The notes beneath the pieces are model-generated. The model was not told the DNA's origin. It searched no databases and worked only from the letters and a program-made list of their open reading frames with translations. From assembly GCA_941918925.1 (NCBI GenBank), contig OW799233.1, positions 172,960,235-173,024,234 of the forward strand: a stretch of 64,000 nt of DNA. Direction: 5' to 3'. Shown in pieces: positions 11,801-23,000 of the stretch. The position numbers and the translations under genes were made by a program. Within the stretch, counting starts at the first letter, position 1. The number at the start of each line of letters is the position of its first letter. This DNA comes from Phyto melanocephala. Taxonomy: Eukaryota > Arthropoda > Insecta > Diptera > Rhinophoridae.

Positions 11801-14800
11801 TACAGGCATAAGCAACAGCGAATTGATAAAACTAACCAACGTTTCAGGGGATGTTTTCTGTTAAGGTGAATTCATATATAAGGGATCGAAAAGTCGGTAT
11901 GAACTTTTTAATTAAAAAATAATAAAAAAATGTACATATATATTTGCGAAACCCACGATCAAGGGTGTAAAAGCAAAATTTAGTACATTTCTTATTAAAA
12001 AAATAAACTTAAGTTAGTTTTTCAATATCGAAATGAAAATCTTATTTTCCATCCCTGTATAAATAAAATCAAGGTGAATTTAAAAACATTTGGACATTAA
12101 GCTTCCCAATTAGCTGTTGCGGCGAGGTTGATACATACCTTTTAAAATATGACTTGGTGCTGCCAATTTAAGGCTCACCGCCTCTGTATGTATAGTATTT
12201 AGAAAAGGATGGTACGACTCTTATATCGTCACCTTAAAGACGAAATAACATATCTGCAGTTTTCAAAAGTTTACAGGAGAGTGAAAAAACGTTATAAAAT
12301 TGGAACTTTTTGCAATATTGAAACGAAAATTACATATTTTGATTAAAATGAAACCAGAAATATACATCGGTTGAAAAAATTTTGTTTTTCTAAACAAAGC
12401 TTATGTTATGTCACTAAGGTTATTTGGAATTGTAAAAATCTAAAACCAAATAACCTAACAGCAGTGCTAATTAGTATGAATAAATAACAACTTCTTTATA
12501 CATACATATGAATATAATATACATTAAATAATAAAAGTTATAGTTTCTTTTACGGGTTTAAGCAAAAAAAAAACGACCTAATATTTGTTTAAATTACACT
12601 ATGCAACAAGATTAAACTTTTATCGGGTCCTCTAGGTGCTAACTTGGTTATAACTTGATCATTTGTAATATTAGATATTCAAAATTTTGCACACATATGT
12701 GTTATGATATAGGAAATAATAATTCATAAAAACCTCAATTTTGAAATTTTATAGGTTATTAGGTCTTTAAGATGACGATATGTGTGTATTGTAATTTTAT
12801 TTTAATTTTCTAACTATATATTGTATTAGCAAACCTTTGGGTGCAAAAAGTTAAAATAATAAAACAATTCCATTAAAACTAATATTGAAATTCAGTTGCT
12901 TCCCTAATTTAGGTATAATGTACTCACTTTGCTTTGAGATAATCATTTATGGCCGATTTGAAATTATTTTTTCCCATCGCATTACTAAACATGCGTAATA
13001 CGGAAGCTCCTTTCTCGTAAGTGATACGATTTAGCTTAGAATTAATTTCATCAAAAGTGTTGATACTGCTCTCCTTGCTTGTCATAGGAGGAGTATTGAT
13101 TTTAGCATCAATATCAAGAATAAAATGCATTTTGTTAATTAAAAATTGTTGTTCAAATTTGTAGGAAGGATAGAGCTAAAATTTAGAAAAAAAAACTAAT
13201 GTTTTAAAAAAATATTTTATTCCATTTTAAATCCAAGATGGATTTATCAAAAAAGGTTTTAAATTTTTTTTTGCTAAATTTTAAATATTCTTAGAGTTAG
13301 TAGATTTGTATTGAACTACTGCGGTTTAGTTGACAAAACCTGTCACAAATACAATTTGTTTGTTTATTCAATGTAGGTAAATCGAACCTTTTTTTTTTCG
13401 TTCGTTTAGAACGTGAAAATTTATGTACGCAGATTGTATAACACGCTGTGATAAGAATTTTTTATATTTTTTTTGTATTCCTCAGAAATATTGGCTAGTT
13501 GATTGACTTCATTACCGAATGTTAGCATTAACCAAAAAGTCTACTAAAAGATTGTAGATCTTTGCACTTTTCATTTTAAGTAAGTCTTAAAGATTGGAGT
13601 ACGAGAAGATACAAAGTCACTTATTCTTTTTGAGTCAAAAATTGGGCACTCAAATATGAGATGCTTAGCTATTCTTTTCTACATTGCATACGACATACGT
13701 GTAATTGTTGTTTTAGTATCATTGGAGATTCTGTTATCAATGACGTGACTAGCATTGGCATAACTAGAACATTCTGGGGGTGGAGTGCCTAGCAATTTTT
13801 TTACTTTCTCATTAGAATCAATGATATAGAGATTATACCATTCCTTTTTTACTTTTCGACGAATTATGTAAAATCCTTCCTGGATTGCCATTTTGGTATG
13901 TGATCGGACTTTTTAATTATGTAAGCCCCAGCATAAGCTGGAATCTATATGATATGACATTTCTGAATATTAGACCCCGAGAGTTTGATATAAATGACTG
14001 CAACGCAGTAATTTTCAGAATTCACAACATTAAAAAAATCACAGGAAAATATATGTAGTTTAGATACATTGCTTTCTATAACATTCTCAATAGCTTTGTA
14101 AGTATACCATAATTTACAAGAGACTGTAGATACGAAAATTATATTCTAAAAAAGTATTCATGACCTCGGCTGACATAAAAAAAACACAGCCAGTGTTCAG
14201 CATTTTGACATTATTGATATACAAAATGTTATAAATAAAGTTAAAACTTACAATTGACATAGCAATGATAACAAGTGTCAGGAAGTCAAAGAAGAAGACA
14301 GTTGCAATAGTGCTTATATCAAATTTCTTCATCTTTATGATGGTTTTTTACGGGCACTGGATCTCATCGTGGAGCATTTGGTGAATGCTAGGGAGGTTAC
14401 TCCTTACGTTGTTAATCAGAATTATTAGTTCCTTTAACGTCAGACTATGTTGGCACCGGGAAACTGTGGTGTTGCCGGCAATGATATTGCGGACAAAATT
14501 GCGTGTGGTGGATCAGAACTTAAGTCGACAAATGAGGAGAGTACAGTTATGCCTTAGATGAGCCACCATTTTGGACGGATTCGGGCGTGGATGTTACTCC
14601 AGTTCACTCATCAAGTATTGAGGAACTCTAGCACTGTAGAGCATCAAGATCTTAAGGGCCCAAAGTGAACTCAGTGTTCCCTAGGCTACTTCTGAACTAG
14701 AATAGGGCATTATCAGGAAAGAGCTAGGATGATGGGATCCCGACACTTCTGATTATCTTAGCATGTAGAAGGACTTAAAAGAAATAGTAGAGCATGTTAC

Positions 14801-16848
14801 CTGTCAATGATCAAATCCACAGAAAAATAAAGTTAGGTGACTGGTTGACCGATTTTAACATGAATTGAAATTGCTCAGAACACAAACCGGAGAGTATTAT
14901 CGAATCGATTATGAGAGTCGGGTGGACAATGACGGCTTGATCCCAAAGGTTTTTTTATTTAATTCTTTTCATCTTCTTTCTGTCTGTCGTATTCATAAAA
15001 AAAATATTTTAGGTTTATTTAAGGCATATTTAAATAAAAAATGTTGTACAGAAATTTGTACAACGAATACGGCAGTTTATTTTAAATTTTCCCTAGTTCT
15101 AATACTTTATTTTCTTTCTTCTTCTTTCTGTATTTCTCTCAATAAAGACACGCACTATGGACCCCAGAGGTCTTAGAGTGTGGCTGTAGCAGGTGATTCA
15201 TAGCTTTCCAGTAACCAAATTTCTTAACTGCATAACACTACGTTTTGTGGAATTTGTAAAATACCACGAATCTACAATATATACTTCTAAATGTAAAAAC
15301 CTACGATATCTCCTACAACAACTTCAAAGTAGCGTGCAAATGCCTCATTAAGCCAAAAATGGCTCCACCACTTAATAGTCACAGAATTTCCGAACCACAT
15401 ATGAGCAATTTCATGTAACATTGTACTAATACATCGTTGCTTGTTAGCCAACCCATCAGTATAATCAGTAATTTGATGTATAATAGATTCTCTATAAAAA
15501 ACAATCGTTTGAAATAAAAAAAAATTATTTATAATTATTGCTAAATGTACAAAATAAGTTACCGAAAAATTGTAAGACCCCAGTTTTCCATGGCTAAATA
15601 TTTATATTTATTTGTGAAGGATATTTGCATTAAAGGATTACCCAGATGTTTATAAGGTATTTTAAAATAGGCATCATAAAATTCTAAAGCTTTTGCAGCA
15701 ACGTTATAGGAGTAAATGGTCTCGTTAACCATTGCAAACGGTGTTATTACGTTGACGTTACTATTTCCATAAGAAATATAATTTCGGACAACCATAAAGG
15801 CCAATAAATATGTAGACATTAAAGGTGTATAATCAAAAATATCCATTTCATATTGATCACTGTAAAATAGAGGCATTTTTGAAGATAAGTTCGACATACT
15901 ATGAACTATTACAGTTTTTTTCGCGTGCAATAATATTTAAAAATATAAATTTAAAATTCTGGATATAAACAAGGTCAGATCTTGAAAACAGGTTTCTCTA
16001 AAAGTGCTGTGTGGTTAACCAGTAATCACCCGGTTTAGTTCAGCATGTTAACAAGAGCTGACCATCGACTTGCTTTCAATTTTTGTTATATTTTACAATT
16101 ACTTACTTTTTCTTTATTGTTGTTAACAATTTGGTATTAAAAAAACTCTTATACGTTCGATGACGTATGATACTAAGACGAAATTTGGCTTTAAATTCGG
16201 GTTCATCAAAACAGGGCAATACCAAGCGAGCATTAGTTGGTTGGAAGAGTGTAGAAGCTTCCCAGCTTAAAAAAAAACAATAAAATACTACATTTTGATT
16301 CCTCTCATAAAGAAGTCTTACCTTGAGTTGTCATAGGAAAATCTAAAAATTCCATAAGGATCATCACGCACGATTCCAGTATATGCGATATTTAAAGTAT
16401 AATTTGCTTTCACGATCAAAGGTTTCACCAGCTTTAAAACCAATTGATCAGTTAACGAATTATAAATCATTTCTTCATCTTTAAAATATTGGATTTGTTT
16501 GTGGAATTTGTCATATAATCGAAGAGATTTAATATTAATTTCTTTTTTGTGCACTGCAAATTCTTTAATTTGAACTTTAAAAGCCTGCAGCGAAATATTC
16601 ACTTCGCCATCGAATAAAAATTGTTTTTTACCATCTTCTTGCAATAAATATGGTTGGATTAGTATCTCGTATTTATGGGGTTTCACATTTTTAGTTAAAC
16701 GATAGTTTGGAGGGGAGTTTAAATTGATAAACGCTATCAAAATAGTTAGAATTAGTATTACGAAAACCGGTAAGATAATGTAGAACCACATGTGATTTTT
16801 TGCAAAAATGTTTTTAATAATAGAAGTATATAAGTATGTATTGTACAT
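8856..16848 (-). CDS. M1 aminopeptidase A, N-terminally membrane-anchored
   Basis: Gluzincin aminopeptidase of family M1, expected to remove N-terminal residues from peptides outside the cell. Exons: 16322-16848, 16107-16265, 15563-15898, 15305-15491, 12928-13175, 9141-10268 and 8856-9081; 936 residues, frame intact throughout. Residues about 20-43 form a strong hydrophobic segment ([18 protein letters not shown]), a type II signal-anchor. LPCFDEP marks the N-terminal beta domain. The exopeptidase motif reads LAMEN at about residue 330 instead of GAMEN. The zinc site HEIAHMWFG begins at about 367 with NEAF 18 residues on, and the catalytic-tyrosine helix reads ITYEKGAS. The C-terminal ERAP1-like domain is complete, but there is no hydrophobic GPI tail; it ends EFNKKN. 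Introns 4 and 5 are long and hold transposon debris. Closest to B in structure and sequence. Last of the cluster in transcription order. Confidence 0.9.
10340..10700 (-). mobile_element. Mariner transposase relic in gene A intron 5
   Basis: On the minus strand, frames broken by several stops read [13 protein letters not shown], which corresponds to the RSYDLTPLDYFLWG segment of mariner catalytic domains, followed by a GYAKSQ-like stretch. The left edge GGTGTTTCTTTAAAGAG looks like a terminal sequence, but I did not find a matching right end. Confidence 0.55.
10959..11037. mobile_element. About 80-bp miniature inverted-repeat element
   Basis: The ends GGGGTATTCACAATGGTG and CTATTGTGAACAACCCC are inverted repeats enclosing only some 40 bp. 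AATT-rich sequence flanks both sides (ATAATT left, TCATAATT right), a possible target duplication. It lies in gene A intron 5. Confidence 0.55.
11745..12128. mobile_element. MITE with about 50-bp inverted termini
   Basis: The left end CAACAGCTGGTTGGGAAGCA and the right end, whose complement reads CAACAGCTAATTGGGAAGCT, continue with similarity (AATGTC, then AATTC-CC) for about 50 bp. The internal 280 bp is AT-rich and non-coding. Located in gene A intron 5. Confidence 0.65.
14350..14830 (+). mobile_element. LINE RNase H domain relic in gene A intron 4
   Basis: The plus strand encodes [18 protein letters not shown], the diagnostic HxG-x-GNE-AD segment of RNase H domains that end the ORF2 of I/R1-type LINEs (N replaces the usual H). 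Downstream frames with stops resemble the tail region ([11 protein letters not shown]). Base composition is richer in GC than the surrounding intron, as expected for a later insertion. Confidence 0.65.
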
Positions 16849-17004
16849 ATTTTTATTAAAAAATTAAAACAAAAACTATTACACATCATTATTTTACTTT
16901 TAAATACTGGAACATGAGATATTTTTTTTTACTATTTTCTGCGAGGCATATTCCAAGACCTTGGCTTTCTGATTATGTGTTGGGATTTTGAGTTAAGTGC
17001 GGAG

Positions 17005-18045
17005 CGGCTCCACGAAAATCCCCCCAATGAAATAACGCCCAGGAAACAACCCCCAATGAAATAAACCCAAAAAAATAGGAAACAACACCCAAAAACAGTG
17101 AATGAAATAACATCGAAAAATAAATGAAAAAAACCCTAAAGCACAAACGAATAAAACCCCGATATTTCATATGAAATAACTCCCAATGATGAAAGTGAAA
17201 TAACCCCGAATGAAATAATCCCCATTTGGAAAAAAAATGAAATTATGCCCGAAATTCATAAAAAAATCAGTTTCACTAAGGATTTTATGAAGTCAATATG
17301 GACCAACAGCAAAATCGCACAATTATTGATATAAATCGTGTGGAGGCCCGCAGGCGTCTTCTTTATTATAAGGATATATGCAACTTCGAAAGTGTGGCAG
17401 CATTCATAACCAATTTTTTTTGGTGAAGGAACATACAAAGCTCGTTTAATAGTGACTACTTTTGGTTTTGTAAATGGACTAAATCCAATGCAGTTATTTT
17501 CCCTTATACGATGGAAGCAATTTCAGATCAGCAACCAACGAGCTATCCTAAAACGTTATCATTTATATATTTGAAAAAATGCTCGTAGCATTTTGTTGAT
17601 TTTCTATTCGTCAATATGAGCACAAATGAAAATATCTGTAAACATTCGAAATATATTGTAATATATTCACAGGCTAAAAGTTTTCTTGTAAAAGGCCTAT
17701 TTTTATATAATTTACAAGCAAATACACCCCCAAAAACCAACAACTTTAAAAATGAAATAACCCCCGAATACAAAATGAAGAAATACCCAAATTATACACA
17801 CTACGAAACAAGCCCCGAATTTTAAAAATTTGTTGGGTGTTATTTCATTGGAGATAATTTCATAATTTGAAAACACCAAATGAGAAATGAAATAATTTCC
17901 AAAAAAAAAAAAAATGAAAAACGGCCCAAAAAAATTGGGAGTTATTTCATATGAAATAACACCCAAAAATGTATGAAAAAAATTTTCAGAATATTTCATT
18001 TCTCGTTTGGGCGTTATTTCATTGGGGGGCTTTTCGTGGAGCCCG
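17005..18045. mobile_element. Foldback element built from TGAAATAAC-type motifs
   Basis: About 37 bp at each end are inverted: CGGCTCCACGAAAATCCCCC at the left and GGGGGGCTTTTCGTGGAGCC at the right, then CAATGAAATAACGCCCA. Inside each terminal 230-320 bp the unit TGAAATAAC followed by two to five Cs and A recurs in both orientations many times, with embedded short palindromes such as TTTCATATGAAATAAC. The central part (about 17240-17700) is ordinary AT-rich DNA with no convincing protein. It sits between gene A and the pseudogene. Class unknown. Confidence 0.7.
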
Positions 18046-18415
18046 GTGGAGCAAGGCAAATTATATCAAATGACAACAGTCCTAGCAAGGCATGTTCATT
18101 TATACAGGTAAATATATGCAACGTTGAAATGCTACAACAAAGCAACTTTTTCGTATATGTTTTCCGTCACGGTAAATTCGTATGCCAGTGATAGAAATTT
18201 GCTTATAATCAGTTTATTTTGATTCTATTTGATTATTTTATTTTTTATTACAACACAATTACAAATAATATCTCATTTAATTGACAAATCTGAGTAACGT
18301 AGACCATTTTCCCGCTGTAGTGTAACAAACCAGCGTCTATGACAAGAATTAAACCTGCAGATTAGTACTCAACTGACTGGTCCACCGAGATACACTTAAT
18401 TCGATTAAGGATATA

Positions 18416-18963
18416 AAGGGTCCGCCAAATAATTTCTTTTTTTTTGAAAATGCTATAGAAAAAAAAGTGTAGCTTCAGCTGTGTGACACACAGTGCCGTC
18501 CTGTTGAAACCAAATGATGCCAATACCCCCCTCTTCAATTTATGTGAACAAAAATTCCTTCAACATGGCCCGATAACGATCGCCATTGACTACGGCCACT
18601 CCTTGCACATTTTCAAAGAAAAATGGCCAAATAATGCCTCTGGACAAAAATCCGCACCAAACAGTGACTCGTTTTGGGTGTGTCGGCTTTTCAATGTATG
18701 CGTGCGGGTTTTCTGTGCCCCAAATGCGACAATTTTGCCGCCAAAATCAAAATGAGCTTCATATGAAAAGATGATTTTTTTTTAGCAAAAGCGGCCAAAA
18801 TAATGTCGCAATATTTCCCAGCGTTGTTCAAGCGCATACACAACCATATTCGTTCAGCGGAAGAATAAAAATAAATTATCTGTCAAATCAGACATGAGCT
18901 AAGTGTTACCATTCACGACATAAGCACTAGTTAAAAAAAAAAACGTTAGATGGCGGACCTTTT
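18416..18963 (-). mobile_element. Mariner-like deletion derivative, copy 1
   Basis: The ends AAGGGTCCGCCAAATAATT and ATGGCGGACCTTT are inverted repeats flanked by TA. Internally the minus strand keeps mariner transposase fragments (the segment around the third acidic residue and the FSDEAHF region), all frame-broken. A second copy lies at 59825-60335. Confidence 0.75.
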
Positions 18964-19539
18964 ATATATGTGAAATCCATGATAAGGGATATAAAAAAAA
19001 TTTATAAATTAAACAAATTTGATGATTTTTTTCTTCAAAATATGATTTTTTTTGCTCTAAGTGATGATTTTCTCTCCAGAGCTTCTGGCAACGCTGGTCA
19101 TGCCCAATATTTTGCCTAAAACAAGGCGGTTATGCTAAAACGTTTCACCATAATTTCGAAAATTCGGTTTAATTATTCTGCGATACGCTATTTCGGAATT
19201 TGAAAATCAGTGAAAATCTGTAACTCATCAGTTTACTTATGAACTGCTTTGCCAAAACATTATTACTTACACTCTAAGTGTCTTAAACTAAATGAGAATT
19301 ACAAAAAGTTATGTATTTGAATGACTTCTAACAAATTTCGCAATAACAGATTGTATTGTGTGTGTATCCAAGCGAATGTCTGAAAAGAAATACTTACGTA
19401 TTACATTATAAATCAAGCAAGTCACTATCTAGTTTTTGCTGAGCTGTTGTTAAAAGTCGACTACATACAACTCCAACGATAGTAGTAGACTTTATTGTCG
19501 AGTATTAAAATATGAATTATATTCGTTTGAACGATTTAT
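18964..19539. other. Intergenic DNA with a block shared with 33180-33290
   Basis: No gene is seen. The interval 19310-19435 resembles 33180-33290 (both contain TTTGCAATAA/TTCGCAATAA and ATTATAAATCAAG/ATTATGAATCAAG in the same order). Each block lies 3' of an aminopeptidase unit. Confidence 0.4.
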
Positions 19540-20079
19540 GAGCATATGAAATTTCTATTTAATTTCTGGCTCATCAAAACAGGGAAAAGCTATACGTGCA
19601 ATTCTTTGCAGCTGTGTTATACCATACCAATTGAAAACGAAAATCTAGTCGTTTCATTTAGGTACTTTACATTATCATATGGACCTCTGAAACTCCAGTC
19701 AAACCGTAACTGACCCCGGTATTTAAAATAAAGCGTGATTTTTTTAATGTAGTTTTTTTAAAAATCTAATAAAACACTCAAATTTGCATCATATATTCAA
19801 AATTTTTATTGAAATCGATAGAATGGTGCTGCCAGCCCGAAAAACTTATTTAATTAAAAATCACCCTTTATAAAATATACGTGGTATTTACCTTTACTGA
19901 CATAAATAAGTACACAATAAGTTTATTAGTTAAGGGCTCATAAAGCACTGATCCACTGTTTATATTTTTAATTTTATTACCGTTAGAATCAAACAGTATT
20001 ACATGCAAAATATTAATATAATCTTTATGTAAATAATCTTTACCATCGCTTTGCTAAGAATCGGGAATAAGATCTTTAG
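19540..20079 (-). pseudogene. Sixth aminopeptidase copy, exons 1-2 only, pseudogene
   Basis: The minus strand from about 20078 to 19670 reads as a diverged copy of exon 1 of gene B (HKDYINIL, ILFDSNGNKI, VKVNTTYIL; then RGQLRFDW and PYDNVK). It is followed after about 40 bp by an exon 2 relic ([22 protein letters not shown], then a TAG where B has an alanine codon). Exons 3-7 are absent. A 139-bp MITE splits exon 1. No start codon or signal peptide remains. It abuts the 3' end of gene B, so it is the remnant of a tandem duplicate partly deleted. Confidence 0.85.
19731..19869. mobile_element. 139-bp mariner-type MITE inside the pseudogene
   Basis: The ends AAGCGTGATTTTTT and AAAAATCACCCTTT are inverted repeats and TA flanks both sides (19729-19730, 19870-19871). 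It interrupts exon 1 of the pseudogene between the codons for YIL and the following aromatic residue, and the reading frame resumes after it. Confidence 0.8.
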
Positions 20080-23000
20080 TTAGACGTTATTCGATATTGA
20101 GATTCGTGAATGAAGATAGTTCATTAATTTTTCCAAGTGAGTGGAGGACCATTCTAAATTTTTTTCTACTGTTTTAATAGAGTTTTCTAATATAGTAACG
20201 GATTTTCCAAATAAATGGCCCTTGTCTTTGGTAAACTGTTTAAGTAACGACAGTTGTTCTTGGGAGGTTAAATAGTTTGCAATGTTGTTGATGACTAAGG
20301 CAGTTGCAGACCAACTTTAGAAACTAGTACAAAAATAAATTCAGTTTTCTAAATAAGATTACTACTGTTTTACATATTAAATAAATAAATTACTTACACG
20401 TCTGCTAAATGCCCAGAATTTTCCATTAGTAGCCTAAATACTGGTATGATATTTTCGGGAGTTTGACTATACAAACTCTTTAAGCCAGTTGCTTTTAATC
20501 CTCGGTCCACATTCTTCGACAGCACAAATTCATAGTGGTGCTGGACCAAGAACCGTGTACAAGCCATAGACCGTAATATTTTTTCCTTTTCACTAAACAA
20601 TTCTTGTTTTAAGAATAACGTTTTCAAATTTTCATAAATATCTGAATTATCATTACGTAGCGCCGCACAATATAAAGTTTCTCGGAAGTCGGAAGATGGT
20701 TTTGTATTCGCTAATATATGAGAACGGAATATTGTTTGGGCCTGAGTATTACAATCTTCATGGTGATACTTGCAAAGCCACGTTATAACTTTATTACGGT
20801 TGTATACATCTAAAACAGAGTCATGGTAACTTTTAAAACCCAACTTTTTGTATACTTTTTCGAGAATTTCAATGAGATAGTCGCCAAATTTATCATGTTC
20901 GGTCAATGTCAAACGTCGGTAAAGTATGTCAAAACTCTTAAAAGCCGCTTGCCAGGGCAAATATTCCGTTTCAGCAGCTAAATATTCCAAGAAATTGAAA
21001 ACTTCATCGTAACCCCTAAGGCCAGCGCTGGCAAATGTTAAAAGATCATCGACCATACTAGCCCGATTGTAGACATGTATATGTGAGTGATTTGCTTTAA
21101 AAGCTATACGCAGCTTTTCTAACAAGTGATTATCATAAAAAACTCTATAATAGTTAGATTGTTGCACATTGACCAACATCCATCTATGAGCGGTGCTATT
21201 ACCAAAAACTATTTCTGTTTGGGTTTTGTTTAAATAGAATTTGGGCTCCAGTTTTCGGAAATCACAATTTTTATCATGGGTAAAGGTAATGGGTACAGTG
21301 TATTTTATTAAAGTATAACTGCCATCATGAGGATCAAGTAGAAATCTTTTTTGTTTAATTCAATATTTGCCATTAATGGCTGATAAAATAACCATAGGAT
21401 AACCTGGTTGTTCAGTCCAATCTCTGAAAAATTCATCTAAATTGACTTTATGACTGGACGGCCAATATTTTTTAAAATTTTGAAATAAATCCTCGGGTAC
21501 TGTGGACTTAAATTGGCTACATAAAATAGTTATTCAAAGAATTGATAAGTTTGTCTATAAATCTTAAAGAGTTACTAACTTTTTTTTTAAATACTCCCTA
21601 AGTGCTAAGTCAAAATCACTTGTGCCCATTAAATTTTTAAACATACGCAAGATGGAAGCTCCTTTAGCGTAGGCGATTTTACTTAATTTTTCTTCTATTT
21701 CAATTGGTGTATTAATGGATGCCTCAAGACTAGTCAACGGTTGTGTACTGTTAGTTGCATCAATATTAAATATCATTTGCAACTGATCAACAAGAAATTG
21801 TTGATCCAGTTCATATTCTGGATAAAGCTGTAAATTATAGATTGCGTATTTTAAATTAGTTTAATATAATAATTGAATAGTATTCACCTCGTGACTCATG
21901 AAATATTCATAGTAACGGGCAAAGGCTTCATTTAACCAAAAATAGCTCCACCACTTATGTGTTACACTATTGCCGAACCACATATGAGCAATTTCATGTA
22001 CCAATAAATTGACTGTAAATTGTTTGTCAGACCAGCCATCCGTATAACCAGATTCATGAGCCAATACAGAATCCCTTTGAGAATTTTTACTTGTAAACTG
22101 TGAGATTAAAATAACTTGAACTTACATACTTGTACATAACCAAACCCCAATTTTCCATACCGTTATAGGGAAAACGATTAGCACCGACTTTTTGCATAAT
22201 TGTATTACCCAATGACTTGTAGGGCAATTGTGTGTAATTATCATAAGCTGCCAATGACTTTATACCCACCTCAAAAGCATAGTTAGTTTTGTTATACAAC
22301 TTAGAATGCATAATAATTTTAAAATTCTCATCACCAAACGACTTAAAATCACATATTAAAAAAGCCACTAAATATGTGGACATTAAAGGCGTTTCTTTAA
22401 AATGATCAATAGATCGATCAGTACTGAAATAGTTAAACGTTAGCTATTAGTTTAGTAAACCTTGCTTTAGTAGCACAAACTTACCCATCTTCTGTTGTGG
22501 TTTCCAGTTGAGTATTAAAAAATGATTTATAATCCATCGGCCGACTTATGTGCATGCGGAATTTTGCTTTAATTTCAGGCTCATCGAAGCAAGGAAATAC
22601 TGTGCGAGCATTAATACTATGCAGCTGTGTGATTCCATACCAGCTGCAAGTATAATTAAAGTTATAAATATAGAATAGGAATTGAAATTTAAGAAAATTT
22701 AAAAAAAGTAAATTTTAATCAAAAACTTTTTTAACTAAAAAAAAAAAAAAAAATTATAAAAAATATAATTATTCATCAGGTAACCGTAGTTCGAAAACAA
22801 TGTTTGTTTATATGCTCTATAATATAAAGTTAGACATTTGAAATGAGAGAAGCGAGAAAATTGTTTTTATCTATGATCACTGACAGCTAAAACTGTAAAT
22901 AATTGAAGAAAAAAAAAAAAAAAAAAAGATTCAGCTGACATATGGCCATCTCAGCTGTCCTTAACCAAGTGCATTCTTATTGTACAATTTCAGGCTACTT

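Noticed and set aside
13679..14332. Minus-strand frames of about 70 codons in gene A intron 4
   Set aside because: No similarity to aminopeptidase exons or known domains; splice phases of exons 4 and 5 join perfectly without them.
16990..18050. CRISPR-like array from the repeated TGAAATAAC motifs
   Set aside because: Eukaryotic context, irregular spacing, both orientations and TIRs; this is a foldback element.
21360..21362. Selenocysteine recoding of the gene B TGA
   Set aside because: M1 aminopeptidases are not selenoproteins, the paralogues have no cysteine there, and I saw no SECIS-like hairpin in the short 3' region.
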